Shown here piece after piece: positions 32,009 to 40,892 of a stretch of DNA of 64,000 nucleotides. Every line of letters starts with the position of its first letter. Position 1 is the stretch's first letter. The stretch comes from Thermohalobaculum sp039028795 (lineage in GTDB: Bacteria; Pseudomonadota; Alphaproteobacteria; Rhodobacterales; Rhodobacteraceae): positions 1 through 64,000 of the forward strand of contig JBCCHJ010000016.1 in the NCBI GenBank assembly GCA_039028795.1, given 5' to 3'. The position numbers were made by a program, and so were the translations under genes. Under the pieces are notes generated by a model. It did not search any database. It was given only the letters and a program-made list of their open reading frames with translations, and was not told the DNA's origin.

Positions 32009-34306
32009 ATGAACAAGTACGCCACCTTTCAAGGCCGGATCGAGGACGCTCGTTTCGTCACGGGCAAAGGGTATTATGCGACGGATCTGAAAGCCGAGGG
32101 TATGGTCCACGGTGCCGTCGCCCGGTCTCAGGTTGCGCACGGTCAGATCACCGCCATCGATATTGCTGCAGCAGAAGATTTCCCGGGCGTGCTGGCGGTC
32201 ATCACTTCAGAGGATCTGACGGTCGACGGCCCCACGCATATGCCCTGTGGCCCGAACTTGCCGATGACCAATGGCGAGCCTGCCTTCCAGGCCGCGCGCC
32301 CGATCCTGGCGGTCGATCGGGTCCGTCATGTTGGCCAGGCCGTTGTGTTCGTGGTGGCGGAAACCGAGGCCGCCGCACGCGATGCCGCCGCGCTGATCGA
32401 GATCGAGGTTGACGAGATTGACGCTGTGACCGAAGCCATCGATGCCCAGGCAGAGGGCGCGCCGGTGATCCACCCAGAAGTGCCCGACAATATTGCCTAT
32501 GTCTGGAGCCGCGGTGACCATGATGCGGCGCAGGCCGCCATTGATGCGGCACCGCGCAAGGTTTCGCTGGCCTCGCATGTCAGCCGGATCGCCGTGCATT
32601 CCATGGAGCCCCGGGCGGCGTTAGCCGAGATCGTCGATGGCCGGATCTATCTGCAAAGCTGCTCACAATCGCCACACGCGATCAAGGGTCAGATCGCTGC
32701 GATCTTCGGGGAGGAACCCGCGAATGTAAGGGTGAAGACCCATGACGTCGGCGGGTCGTTCGGCATGAAGATCGCTGCTTACTTGGAAGACGTGCTCTGT
32801 GTGTACGCAGCGAAGAAACTAGGCCGTCCTGTGAAGTGGGTTTCGGACCGGTCCGAAGCCGCGTTGGTCGATGATCATGGCCGCGACATGCGGTTCGACG
32901 GTACTTTGGCTTTCGACGATAACGGTGCTCTGCTGGGCTTGCGCGTCCATTGGGACATCAATATCGGTGCATTTCTGCAAGGCAGATCTCTGGGCGGTCT
33001 TGGCAATCTGGGCGGGATTTCCGGACCCTATCGCATCGGCCCGACCGCAGCGGATGCCCATGGCTGCTACACCAACACCCATACCACCGGGCCTTACCGG
33101 GGCGCCGGGCGGCCGGAAGCGACCTATTGCATTGAACGCCTGATGGATCTGGCCGCCCATGATCTGGGGGTCGATCCCTTCGAGTTTCGCCGCCGCAATC
33201 TGGTGCCGCCCAGTGCCATGCCTTGGGATACGGGCTTTATGTTCGAATATGATTGCGGCGAGTTCGAAGCCAATATGATCCAGGCAGCCAAGAGGTCCGA
33301 TTTGAAAGGCTTCCCTGCCCGGCGCGAGGCTGCAAAGGCACGCGGAAAGCTACGCGGGCTGGGCATTGCCAATCCGATCGAGGTTGCGGGCGGGCCCTTC
33401 ACCAAGCCCGGCGGCGATCATTGCCGGATCACAGTGACCGAGGATGGCGGCGCGATCATCCAGCCCGGCGCAATGTCGGTAGGTCAAGGGCTGGAGACCG
33501 CGTTCTCTGACATGGTATCCGCCAAGCTCAACATCCCAAGGGAAAAAATCGCGTACCTTCAGGGTGACACTGATGATCTGCCCGGTGGACGCGGATCCGG
33601 TGGATCATCCTCGGCCCCGGTCGGCGGATCGGTGCTGGTCGTGACCATGGACAAGGTGATCGAAAAAGGCCGCGATATGGCGTCCGAGATGTTAGAGACC
33701 GCCCCCGCAGATATCGAGTTCGATGCCGGCGAATACCGAGTCGTCGGCACAGACCGGCGCGTCACCCTGCCAGAGGTTGCGCGCGCCGCCGCAGAACGCG
33801 AGGAAACGCTGGATGGTCAAGGACATTTCGTGCCCACGAAGGTGACCTTTCCGAATGGCTGTCATATCTGCGAGGTGGAGATCGACCCGGAAACCGGTGT
33901 CCTGGCCATCGAGCGTTATACGGTGGTCGAAGACGTCGGCCGCGTGCTGAATGCCACCTTGTTGTCGGGGCAGATGCATGGTGGGATCGCCATGGGCGTC
34001 GGACAGACGCTGCTGGAGCGCATGTTCTACGAGCCCGGCACCGCCCAACCCCTAACGGGCAGTTTCATGGACTATGCCATGCCACGCGCGGACATGCTGC
34101 CGGACATGAACTTTACCCATCGCGAGGTACCCACAAAGGTCAACCCGACAGGTGCCAAAGGCGTGGGCGAGGCCGGATCCGTAGGCGCCCTGGCCGCATC
34201 GATGAACGCAGTGATCGACGCCCTGCGCCCGCTGGGCGTGACTCATATGGAGATGCCCTGCACCCCTGAACGGGTTTGGGCGGCGATACAAGCAGCCCGA
34301 CCTTAG
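32009..34306 (+). CDS. Xanthine dehydrogenase-family molybdopterin-binding subunit
   Basis: 765 residues. It has the aldehyde oxidase/xanthine dehydrogenase a/b hammerhead domain at about 15-125, then cofactor-binding segments HDVGGSFGMK, TGPYRGAGRPEATY and GRGSGGSSSAPVGGS. The C-terminal GAKGVGEAGSVGAL contains the catalytic Glu of the family. It therefore hydroxylates an aldehyde, heterocycle or CoA-linked substrate with a molybdenum centre. The small 2Fe-2S and FAD subunits normally encoded beside it are not in the window, so electron transfer must rely on proteins encoded elsewhere. No selenium or copper-type CO dehydrogenase signature loop was identified. Confidence 0.9.
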   Translation: MNKYATFQGRIEDARFVTGKGYYATDLKAEGMVHGAVARSQVAHGQITAIDIAAAEDFPGVLAVITSEDLTVDGPTHMPCGPNLPMTNGEPAFQAARPILAVDRVRHVGQAVVFVVAETEAAARDAAALIEIEVDEIDAVTEAIDAQAEGAPVIHPEVPDNIAYVWSRGDHDAAQAAIDAAPRKVSLASHVSRIAVHSMEPRAALAEIVDGRIYLQSCSQSPHAIKGQIAAIFGEEPANVRVKTHDVGGSFGMKIAAYLEDVLCVYAAKKLGRPVKWVSDRSEAALVDDHGRDMRFDGTLAFDDNGALLGLRVHWDINIGAFLQGRSLGGLGNLGGISGPYRIGPTAADAHGCYTNTHTTGPYRGAGRPEATYCIERLMDLAAHDLGVDPFEFRRRNLVPPSAMPWDTGFMFEYDCGEFEANMIQAAKRSDLKGFPARREAAKARGKLRGLGIANPIEVAGGPFTKPGGDHCRITVTEDGGAIIQPGAMSVGQGLETAFSDMVSAKLNIPREKIAYLQGDTDDLPGGRGSGGSSSAPVGGSVLVVTMDKVIEKGRDMASEMLETAPADIEFDAGEYRVVGTDRRVTLPEVARAAAEREETLDGQGHFVPTKVTFPNGCHICEVEIDPETGVLAIERYTVVEDVGRVLNATLLSGQMHGGIAMGVGQTLLERMFYEPGTAQPLTGSFMDYAMPRADMLPDMNFTHREVPTKVNPTGAKGVGEAGSVGALAASMNAVIDALRPLGVTHMEMPCTPERVWAAIQAARP

Positions 34307-34320
34307 AGCTTTGAAAATTC

Positions 34321-34391
34321 GCACAAGCATGTTCCAGGGTGATGGAATGATGTGCAAGCTTGTGCATTAACCAGGTCTGATCAGACCTGGT
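34321..34391. repeat. Nested inverted repeats and a 22-bp palindrome
   Basis: GCACAAGC (34321-34328) pairs with GCTTGTGC (34359-34366), enclosing a TTCCA-GGGTGA-TGGAA hairpin at about 34332-34347. Directly after it, 34370-34391 is a perfect 22-bp palindrome with half-site ACCAGGTCTGA. The hairpins may terminate transcription from the hydroxylase gene; the palindrome looks like a GntR-family-type operator before the diguanylate cyclase gene. Confidence 0.7.
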
Positions 34392-34441
34392 CAAACATTC
34401 ACAAGGATTTTCCCCCGACATTCACGAAGGGGAAAATCATC

Positions 34442-35737
34442 ATGATTGCTGCCGCTGCTCAGTTATCTTCACGAAGACTTCCTACACCCAGTTTTTTTGC
34501 AACCTTGGCCGGGATGTGGGTGGCGACACTACTGGTCATCGCCGCCGCGATCACGGTTCTATCCGCACGCGATATTGCCATGCGTATGGACCAAGAGAAG
34601 ATCACCACCGCCGAGGAGACGATGGCGCTGATCGCAACCCTGGCCGCCGACATGGGAGGTCAAAAACCGCATGAGTTCGTCTCGCAAATGGTTACATCCG
34701 GCCAGTTCCAGCGCATCGGCGTCTACTGCACCAAACAAAAGGTCAATGTCGAAGGCACGCCAAACGGGCTGGTCAAAACCAAGGGCGCGCCGACGATCGC
34801 TGCCTCGGCGATCGACAGGGGCGCCCAGGTGGTGACTAAGAACCCAGACTCGATCACCGTGGCCCGGCCGCTATTCAAGCCGGATGGCCGGTTGAGCGGT
34901 GCCGTCTACATCACGGTGGATCGGACCGAGTTTCGGCAGGTCTTCAACTCGTTAATGTCCGATCTCGCGCCGATTGTTGCCACCGTGGCGGCGGCGGGCA
35001 TTGCGATCGCCTTGCTGTTGGCGAAGAAACTAAGCGCCCCGATTTCCCACCTGACGTCGGCGGCATCCCGCATCGCCCGCGGCGCGCTGGAAACAAAAAT
35101 CAAAAGCCGTGGTCCGTTAGAGTTTCGCAGGCTGTCTGCGAGTGTCTCGACAATGGTCGATCACCTGCGCTCTAGCCTGCGCGAGATCAACCGTCTGGCC
35201 TTTGTCGATACCGTCACACGCCTGCCAAACCGCGCTGATTTTCTGAAGCGCGGCAGCGAGGCCGTGCATGAACACCGCCGTTTGCCTGGAAGCCAGATCG
35301 GCGTTCTGTTCGTCGATCTGGATGGTTTCAAGGCCATCAACGACACACATGGGCATGATATAGGCGACAAGGTCTTGCGCCACTTTGCATTGGAACTTAG
35401 CAAAACGCTTCGGGAGACTGATGGCATGTTGAATTCGCGATCAGATCGGTTTGACACAGCAAGCCTGCCCGCCCGACTTGGCGGCGACGAATTCACTGTA
35501 TTGTTGACGGGTCTGCACGAACCGACCGGCGCGGATTGTGTGGCGAAGCGGATCTTGCAAATCGTCGAGAAGCCGTTCGAGATTGACGGGATCACGCTGA
35601 CGATGGGCGCAAGCATCGGCGTTGCTGTGTCAGAGGCGCAAGGCGCGGAATTCGAACGGCTGCTGTCAGAGGCGGATGCCGCAATGTATGATGTCAAACG
35701 TGCTGGCAAGAATAACTTCAAGCGCGTGAACCTATAG
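34442..35737 (+). CDS. Membrane diguanylate cyclase (HAMP-GGDEF)
   Basis: 431 residues from ATG 34442 (AAGGGG upstream). A first membrane span lies at about 17-42, a periplasmic sensor region at about 45-172, a second span at about 175-195, a HAMP linker (LSAPISHLTSAASRIARG) and a GGDEF domain from about 260. The active-site motif is intact (RLGGDEFTVLL), so c-di-GMP synthesis is expected. The RxxD inhibitory site that normally precedes GGDEF by five residues is not present, and there is a short insertion before the motif, so product inhibition may be weak. It sits alone between the hydroxylase and NIPSNAP genes. Confidence 0.92.
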   Translation: MIAAAAQLSSRRLPTPSFFATLAGMWVATLLVIAAAITVLSARDIAMRMDQEKITTAEETMALIATLAADMGGQKPHEFVSQMVTSGQFQRIGVYCTKQKVNVEGTPNGLVKTKGAPTIAASAIDRGAQVVTKNPDSITVARPLFKPDGRLSGAVYITVDRTEFRQVFNSLMSDLAPIVATVAAAGIAIALLLAKKLSAPISHLTSAASRIARGALETKIKSRGPLEFRRLSASVSTMVDHLRSSLREINRLAFVDTVTRLPNRADFLKRGSEAVHEHRRLPGSQIGVLFVDLDGFKAINDTHGHDIGDKVLRHFALELSKTLRETDGMLNSRSDRFDTASLPARLGGDEFTVLLTGLHEPTGADCVAKRILQIVEKPFEIDGITLTMGASIGVAVSEAQGAEFERLLSEADAAMYDVKRAGKNNFKRVNL

Positions 35738-35903
35738 GCGTCTTTAAAGAACCCTTCCGGTCCGGTCATCGACATGCAGCGCGCATGTTGGTGGCCGGTC
35801 TTAGTCTCCGGTTCTTTTGAGGACTTGACGCACCACCGCGCACCCGCCCATTTTGCCTGGGAACGGGTCCGGCGGTCGGGCCTTCGAAAGATCAAAGAGG
35901 CCC

Positions 35904-36236
35904 ATGATGCTGCTCGATGTCCGCACCTACAAATGCCATCCCGGCACGATCAACGCTCATCTGGAACTTTACGAACGGATGGGCAAGCCACCGCAATTCC
36001 GGTGCCTGGGAACCCCGCTTTGCTATCTGAAGACCGAAACCGGCGACCCCAATGAATACGTCCATATCTGGGTGTACGAAAACGCTGGGGATCGCGAGGC
36101 AAAGCGCGCGAAGCTGTGGTCTGACGAAGAATGGTTGGCCTATACGCGGGCCTCGGCAGAACTGGGGGCTTTGGCGTCCCAGTCCAACAAGCTTATGACC
36201 CCGGTTGATTTCTGCCCGCTGAAAACAGGTCAGTGA
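35904..36236 (+). CDS. NIPSNAP family protein
   Basis: 110 residues from ATG 35904; AGAGG lies just upstream. MLLDVRTYKCHPGTINAHLELY, NEYVHIWVY and RAKLWSDEEWLAY match NIPSNAP proteins, which adopt a ferredoxin-like dimeric alpha-beta barrel. The molecular role of bacterial NIPSNAPs is not well defined. It lies 67 bases before dodecin. Confidence 0.88.
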   Translation: MMLLDVRTYKCHPGTINAHLELYERMGKPPQFRCLGTPLCYLKTETGDPNEYVHIWVYENAGDREAKRAKLWSDEEWLAYTRASAELGALASQSNKLMTPVDFCPLKTGQ

Positions 36237-36303
36237 CAGCTGTTCTTATTCTGCCTATGGTTGCGATACCGCGTGTTGCGAGCAACCTCAGGGAGGAAAT
36301 GAG

Positions 36304-36519
36304 ATGGCAGATAGTGTCTACAAGGTCATTGAACTGGTCGGCACAAGCACAGAGTCGTGGGAAAAGGCAGCCTCTGCCGCAGTGGATCGGGCGGGTGAGA
36401 GCCTGCGCGACTTGCGCATCGCCGAGGTCGTCGCCCAGGACATGATCATCGAGAACAATAAAGTCACTGCCTTCCGTTCAAAGGTGAAGATCTCCTTCAA
36501 GTACGAAGGCGGAGCTTAA
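36304..36519 (+). CDS. Dodecin-family flavin-binding protein
   Basis: 71 residues, the standard dodecin length. VYKVIELVGTSTESWEKAA, the helix, and LRDLRIAEVVAQD match the family, which forms hollow dodecamers that bind and protect flavins. A strong ribosome site (AGGGAGG) precedes the ATG. The Trp that stacks on the flavin ring in archaeal dodecin is not obvious in the LRIAEV strand, so ligand mode may be different. The gene end overlaps the end of the convergent transporter gene by four bases. Confidence 0.93.
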   Translation: MADSVYKVIELVGTSTESWEKAASAAVDRAGESLRDLRIAEVVAQDMIIENNKVTAFRSKVKISFKYEGGA

Positions 36520-37424
36520 TCCCGGTTCCGGCGCCAGGCGCGATGAGCGCTTGGCCCACCCGGAAGCAGCGTGAGCATGATAGAGGCACAGATCAGCGCA
36601 AGTGCCAGCAGCTTCTGCCAGGTCGCAGGATCGCCCAGCAGGATGATCGAGGAACTGACTGCCACCACTGGGGCCAGCAACGTAGCCAACGCTGCGACTG
36701 ATGCCGGCAGGTGCCCGACCAGCGACGTCCAGACCGCATAGGCGATCAGCATCGGGCAAAGGATGTGCCAGGCCATCAGGGCAGTGACCAGTGGAGACGG
36801 CCATGGCACGGACCAAGGCGCCTCGATTGCCAATGCAAAGGGCCAGCACAGGATACCAGAGGGCAGTAGAAACCAGACGGCCTGGGCCATCGGCGTTATT
36901 GACCAGGTCCGGGCTTTGGTGGCGACGATCCCCAGCGCCCAAGCTGTTGCCGAGGCCGCCATGAGAAGCGGGCCCAGCGGATTGGCGATCAGGTGATCCA
37001 GGTTCTCTGAGGCCATCACCCCAATCCCGGTCATCCCTATAATCAGCGCCAGCAGGCGGCCCATCCCAAGCCGTTCCTTCAAAAAAATGACCGAGAACAG
37101 GGCCGTCAGCGCGGGCATGATGTAGGCGATGATTGCGGCCTTCGAGGTCTCCGTCAGCAACTGACCGAATGTGACCAGCACATTGAAGGCAAAGACCGTC
37201 AGCAGACCGGCCATCAGAAGGGGCCAAAGCTCGCCCTGCTGGGGTCTCAGCCTATGTCCCGATATCCAGACCACGAGGGTGAGCAACGCGCCAGCGGCCG
37301 TCAGCGCAACCGCGCGGATTGTGAAGGGTGGGATCTCGGTCAACAGTGTTTTTACGGCAGGCCAGTTAAGCCCCCAGAATAGACCGATCAGACCGACGAT
37401 GATCCAGGTTTGCGTGCGGCTCAT
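36516..37424 (-). CDS. EamA/DMT-family transporter
   Basis: 302 residues with ten hydrophobic segments in two repeats of five, and the family signature FWGLNWPAVK in the first helix and IAYIMPALTALFSVIFLKERL at the end of the first half. Members export amino acids or metabolites. The ATG overlaps the stop of the upstream dehydrogenase gene (37421), so the pair is coupled and the transporter may move a substrate or product of that enzyme. Confidence 0.9.
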   Translation of the reverse strand: MSRTQTWIIVGLIGLFWGLNWPAVKTLLTEIPPFTIRAVALTAAGALLTLVVWISGHRLRPQQGELWPLLMAGLLTVFAFNVLVTFGQLLTETSKAAIIAYIMPALTALFSVIFLKERLGMGRLLALIIGMTGIGVMASENLDHLIANPLGPLLMAASATAWALGIVATKARTWSITPMAQAVWFLLPSGILCWPFALAIEAPWSVPWPSPLVTALMAWHILCPMLIAYAVWTSLVGHLPASVAALATLLAPVVAVSSSIILLGDPATWQKLLALALICASIMLTLLPGGPSAHRAWRRNRD

Positions 37425-38479
37425 CCCAGGGCGCCGGCAACGGCTGCGCCAAATGATTTGGTACCAAGCGTGCCGCCCAGATCAGCCGTACGCGACGCCG
37501 GGTCGGCAAGGACCCGGTCTACACAAATCCGGATCGCCTCGGCGGCTTTGGCCAAGTCATTTCGATCATGGCGCGCGCCCAACCAATCCAGAAGCATTGC
37601 AGCAGATAGGATCAGTGAGGTGGGATTGGCCTTGTCGTGGCCTGCTATATCAGGCGCTGACCCGTGTTGCGCCTGGGCTGCACAAAGATCATCCCCAGCC
37701 ATGATCGCCCCCGAAAGCCCCAGCGAACCTGAAAGTTCCCCGGCCAGGTCCGAAAGGATGTCCCCGTACATGTTGCCAGTGACAATAACGTCAAACTCTT
37801 GCGGCCTTCGTACCAAATGGGCGCACATCGCATCGATCAGAACAGGTTCGATCGTGACTTCGGGAAAGTCCTTTCCAACTGTTTCGACAGCTTCCAGAAA
37901 CAGACCATCGCCCATCTTCAGCACATTTGCCTTGTGAACAGGGGTAAGGTGTTTCTTCCTGGTCATTGCCAGTTCGAACGCGCGACGCGCGATCCGCTCG
38001 CAGGCCCGACGCGTGACCTTGCGCATCGAGATCACCATATCAGGATCGGGCATCAATTCGGCATGGCCTTGGTGCATATTGCGGTCCGAGTAATGTCCCT
38101 CGGTTACCTCGCGGACAATGACCAGATCAAACATGCCACCCTTGGCTGGAATACCGGGGGGTGTCCGCGCAGGCCGGATATTGGCATAGAGGTCGAAGTT
38201 CGTCCGGGTGAACGCCGAAAAATTGATGCCTCCCTGCTCCGGCGGCGGATAGTCTGCAGCCTGGTTCGGGCCCAGGATCACACCGTGATACCTGGGGAAG
38301 CGTTCGATCAGATCATTGCGGAAGGTCGAGCCGAATTTTTCCAAACTTTCGAAACCGACAATGTCCATTGAAAAGTTCAGAGCCAAGCCGAAATTTGCGT
38401 TGACGCGGTCCAGCACCCTCATCGTTGCATCTGTGATTTCGGGCCCGATGCCATCGCCAGGCAGAACAAGGATATCCAT
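37421..38479 (-). CDS. Isocitrate/isopropylmalate-family dehydrogenase
   Basis: 352 residues. The beta-decarboxylating dehydrogenase pattern is clear: LPGDGIGPEI, NFDLYANIRPAR (substrate Arg), VREVTEGHYSDRN, the Lys segment HKANVLKMGDGLF, and a metal-binding GNMYGDILSDLAGEL. Substrate specificity is not clear; the NIRPAR region fits a malate-type acid but the ENSEGEY motif of tartrate dehydrogenase is altered to EVTEGHY. A second family member is encoded at 40893. The start is well placed and a divergent MmgE/PrpD gene begins 73 bases away. Confidence 0.88.
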   Translation of the reverse strand: MDILVLPGDGIGPEITDATMRVLDRVNANFGLALNFSMDIVGFESLEKFGSTFRNDLIERFPRYHGVILGPNQAADYPPPEQGGINFSAFTRTNFDLYANIRPARTPPGIPAKGGMFDLVIVREVTEGHYSDRNMHQGHAELMPDPDMVISMRKVTRRACERIARRAFELAMTRKKHLTPVHKANVLKMGDGLFLEAVETVGKDFPEVTIEPVLIDAMCAHLVRRPQEFDVIVTGNMYGDILSDLAGELSGSLGLSGAIMAGDDLCAAQAQHGSAPDIAGHDKANPTSLILSAAMLLDWLGARHDRNDLAKAAEAIRICVDRVLADPASRTADLGGTLGTKSFGAAVAGALG

Positions 38480-38552
38480 ATGCGGGCTCCGTCAATGCTT
38501 GACCAAAGCTTAGGCGTGACGTCTGCTTAGGCGCAACTCTTCAAGGTGCCCG

Positions 38553-39890
38553 ATGGACGTCATCGACCGTTTTGCAGATTTCGCGGCGCACATAGCGCCG
38601 CCCGAGGCGGCACTTGCGGCGGCGCGGCTTTGCCTGTTGGACTGGTACGGTGCGGCGATTGCCGGTTCAGGCGAAATGCCGGCGGCGGCCCTGCGCCGCG
38701 TATTGCCGGGAGATGGACCATCCCGGTTGATCCCGGACGGCGCCGGCAGAGATCCCCGAACCGCGGCATTGATCAACGGCACGGCATCCCACATCGTCGA
38801 AGTCGACGACATCTACCGGCCAGGGCTTTATCACCCCGGCGTCGTGACCATTCCGGCGGCCTTGGCTTTGGCCGAGACCGAGAACGCAAGCGCCGGTCAC
38901 ATGTTGCGCGGGATCATTGCAGGCTATGAGGTTGGAAACCGCATCGCCCAGGCCATCAATCCCGCGCACTACCGACATTGGCATACAACCGGGACGGTCG
39001 GACATTTCGGAGCCGCAACGGCCGGGGCGACTGTGCTGGGCCTGAACGCTGATCAGACGGCCCATGCCCTGGCCACAGCTGCGACCATGGCCGCAGGACT
39101 GCGCCATGCTTTTTCGTCGGATGCGATGTCCAAACCATTGCATGCAGGGCGTGCGGCGGAGGCCGGGGTTCTATGTGCTTTGGCAGCCCGGCATGGTGCA
39201 ACCGGCGTTCGCAGCATCCTGAATGCGGATTCTGGTTTCATCGCCGCCATGGCCGATGAAGTGAATTGGGCTATAGCGCTGGAGGATCTGGGCACGGATT
39301 GGACGATTTGCAATACGACGCCGAAGGCCCATGCTTGTTGCGGTCACAATTTTGCGGCTTTGGACGCGGTTCGGCACTTGGTGCAAATGCACGCGGTCGA
39401 AGCCGAAGATATTCAGGTCATCGACGTCGCGACCTATCGCGCCGCCCTTGAAATTTGTGGCAATCCTGACCCAAGAAGCGCCGCCGAGGGGCGTTTCTCG
39501 CTGCCCTGGTGCGCTGCTGTGATGGCTGTTGAGGGTTCGGTCACACCGGCCGCCTTCTCAGATGACAGTCTTGGCGACAAGCGCATCCGCGACCTGGCAG
39601 GACGCGTCGCGCTGATGATCGACGAAGAGGCCGAGGCAAAATTCCCGAACGCCCGGTCCGCAACAGTGATTCTGCACTTGAAGGACGGCCGAAACGTCAA
39701 GCAGCACCGCCCTACACGGAAAGGTGATCCGGACGATCCACTCAGCGATACCGATCTGATTTCAAAGTTCAGTGCTTTAAGCACCCCTGTGATTGGTCAA
39801 TCAGCAGCCGATAGCTTGGCAAACAGCATCTTGAATTTGTCGCTCGAGGATTCTACGCATGGGCTGCGTGTTCGTGATTTGAGTGACTAA
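38553..39890 (+). CDS. MmgE/PrpD family protein
   Basis: 445 residues. The N-terminal helical domain (ALAAARLCLLDWYGAAIAG), the FLNGTASH-like segment ALINGTASHIVEVDDIY, GYEVGNRIAQAINPAHY and WHTTGTVGHFGAAT are diagnostic for the 2-methylcitrate dehydratase/cis-aconitate decarboxylase fold. The family removes water or CO2 from tricarboxylic acids. Neighbours are dehydrogenases of the isopropylmalate family and LeuCD-like hydro-lyases, consistent with organic-acid metabolism. No 2-methylcitrate synthase is present in the window, so PrpD function is not assumed. Confidence 0.9.
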   Translation: MDVIDRFADFAAHIAPPEAALAAARLCLLDWYGAAIAGSGEMPAAALRRVLPGDGPSRLIPDGAGRDPRTAALINGTASHIVEVDDIYRPGLYHPGVVTIPAALALAETENASAGHMLRGIIAGYEVGNRIAQAINPAHYRHWHTTGTVGHFGAATAGATVLGLNADQTAHALATAATMAAGLRHAFSSDAMSKPLHAGRAAEAGVLCALAARHGATGVRSILNADSGFIAAMADEVNWAIALEDLGTDWTICNTTPKAHACCGHNFAALDAVRHLVQMHAVEAEDIQVIDVATYRAALEICGNPDPRSAAEGRFSLPWCAAVMAVEGSVTPAAFSDDSLGDKRIRDLAGRVALMIDEEAEAKFPNARSATVILHLKDGRNVKQHRPTRKGDPDDPLSDTDLISKFSALSTPVIGQSAADSLANSILNLSLEDSTHGLRVRDLSD

Positions 39891-39935
39891 CGTATTGGTT
39901 GTATGAGGTTTCTTTAGGCCATTATCGAGGCTGCA

Positions 39936-40868
39936 TTGTCCGACCAAAAGACCGATGTACGCCCGGCCCAAATCGGGAACCGATGGCTGAATAGCTGGAC
40001 CGATCTTCCAGGTAATGTTCGTGGCGGGCTGCTCTATATCGCCGGACTCGCTGTTTTTGCCGTCGTCATCGCGCTGATCAAGCTTGCAGGTGAGGGCTTG
40101 CACGTTACTCAGATCCTGCTCGTCCGGCAGGCGACAATGGTGCTGATCGCCGTGCCCGTTATCGTCGTCGGATTGCCGGACTCATTGCGGACAACGCGTC
40201 CAATGTTGCAGTTCAGCCGAATCGTCTTCGCGTTTTTGGCGATGGTACTCGGGTTTTCGTCGCTGATTCATTTGGGACTGGCCGAGACGATCATCATCTC
40301 GTTCTCGAAGGCGTTTTTCACAACCCTGCTCGCAATTTTCCTGCTGAATGAAATTGTCCGGCGATCTCGATGGGTTGCCCTGGTTCTGGGGTTCGCTGGG
40401 GTCTTGGTCGTGGTTTGGCCGGAGCAGGGTCAAAGCGTCGGAATTTGGCATCTCGCCGCGATGGGCAGTGCGATATGCGTGGCGGTCGTGACCGTATATG
40501 TCCGCATCCTGGCTCAAGTCGATAAACCAGTATCGATCTTGACTTATCAGGCCTTGGGTGTCGGCATACTGATGCTGCCATTCGCAATATGGAATTGGCA
40601 GGCGCCGACGATCTACGAGTGGGGGCTGCTTGCCTGCATCGGGGCGCTTTCAGTGGTGGCCCAGTATTTGAACATCCTGGCCATGAAGTATGGTGAGGCC
40701 AGCGCCATCGCACCGTTGGAATACACGCTTTTGGTGTTTGGCACGGCGTTGGGATGGTGGCTGTTCACGGAATGGCCGGATCTTCAGGACTGGATCGGTG
40801 CGGCAATTATCGTTGGTTCTGCGATTTACGTTCTTGGGCGCGAACGTAAGTCTAAACCCAAGACATAA
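39936..40868 (+). CDS. EamA/DMT-family transporter
   Basis: 310 residues from TTG 39936 with CGAGG five bases upstream; no ATG is suitably placed. Ten hydrophobic segments are present with typical half-repeat ends (FSKAFFTTLLAIFLLNEI and EYTLLVFGTALGWWLFTEWPD). An N-terminal cytoplasmic extension of about 30 polar residues precedes the first span. It follows the MmgE/PrpD gene by 45 bases and may export or import a related acid. It belongs to the same superfamily as the protein at 36516 but is not closely alike. Confidence 0.87.
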   Translation: MSDQKTDVRPAQIGNRWLNSWTDLPGNVRGGLLYIAGLAVFAVVIALIKLAGEGLHVTQILLVRQATMVLIAVPVIVVGLPDSLRTTRPMLQFSRIVFAFLAMVLGFSSLIHLGLAETIIISFSKAFFTTLLAIFLLNEIVRRSRWVALVLGFAGVLVVVWPEQGQSVGIWHLAAMGSAICVAVVTVYVRILAQVDKPVSILTYQALGVGILMLPFAIWNWQAPTIYEWGLLACIGALSVVAQYLNILAMKYGEASAIAPLEYTLLVFGTALGWWLFTEWPDLQDWIGAAIIVGSAIYVLGRERKSKPKT

Positions 40869-40892
40869 GGCGCGGGTCGCGGGTCCTTGCCG

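Noticed and set aside
30869..32140. 423-codon minus-strand frame
   Set aside because: Opposite two well-supported genes (CoA-transferase and crotonase); composition is that of a shadow frame.
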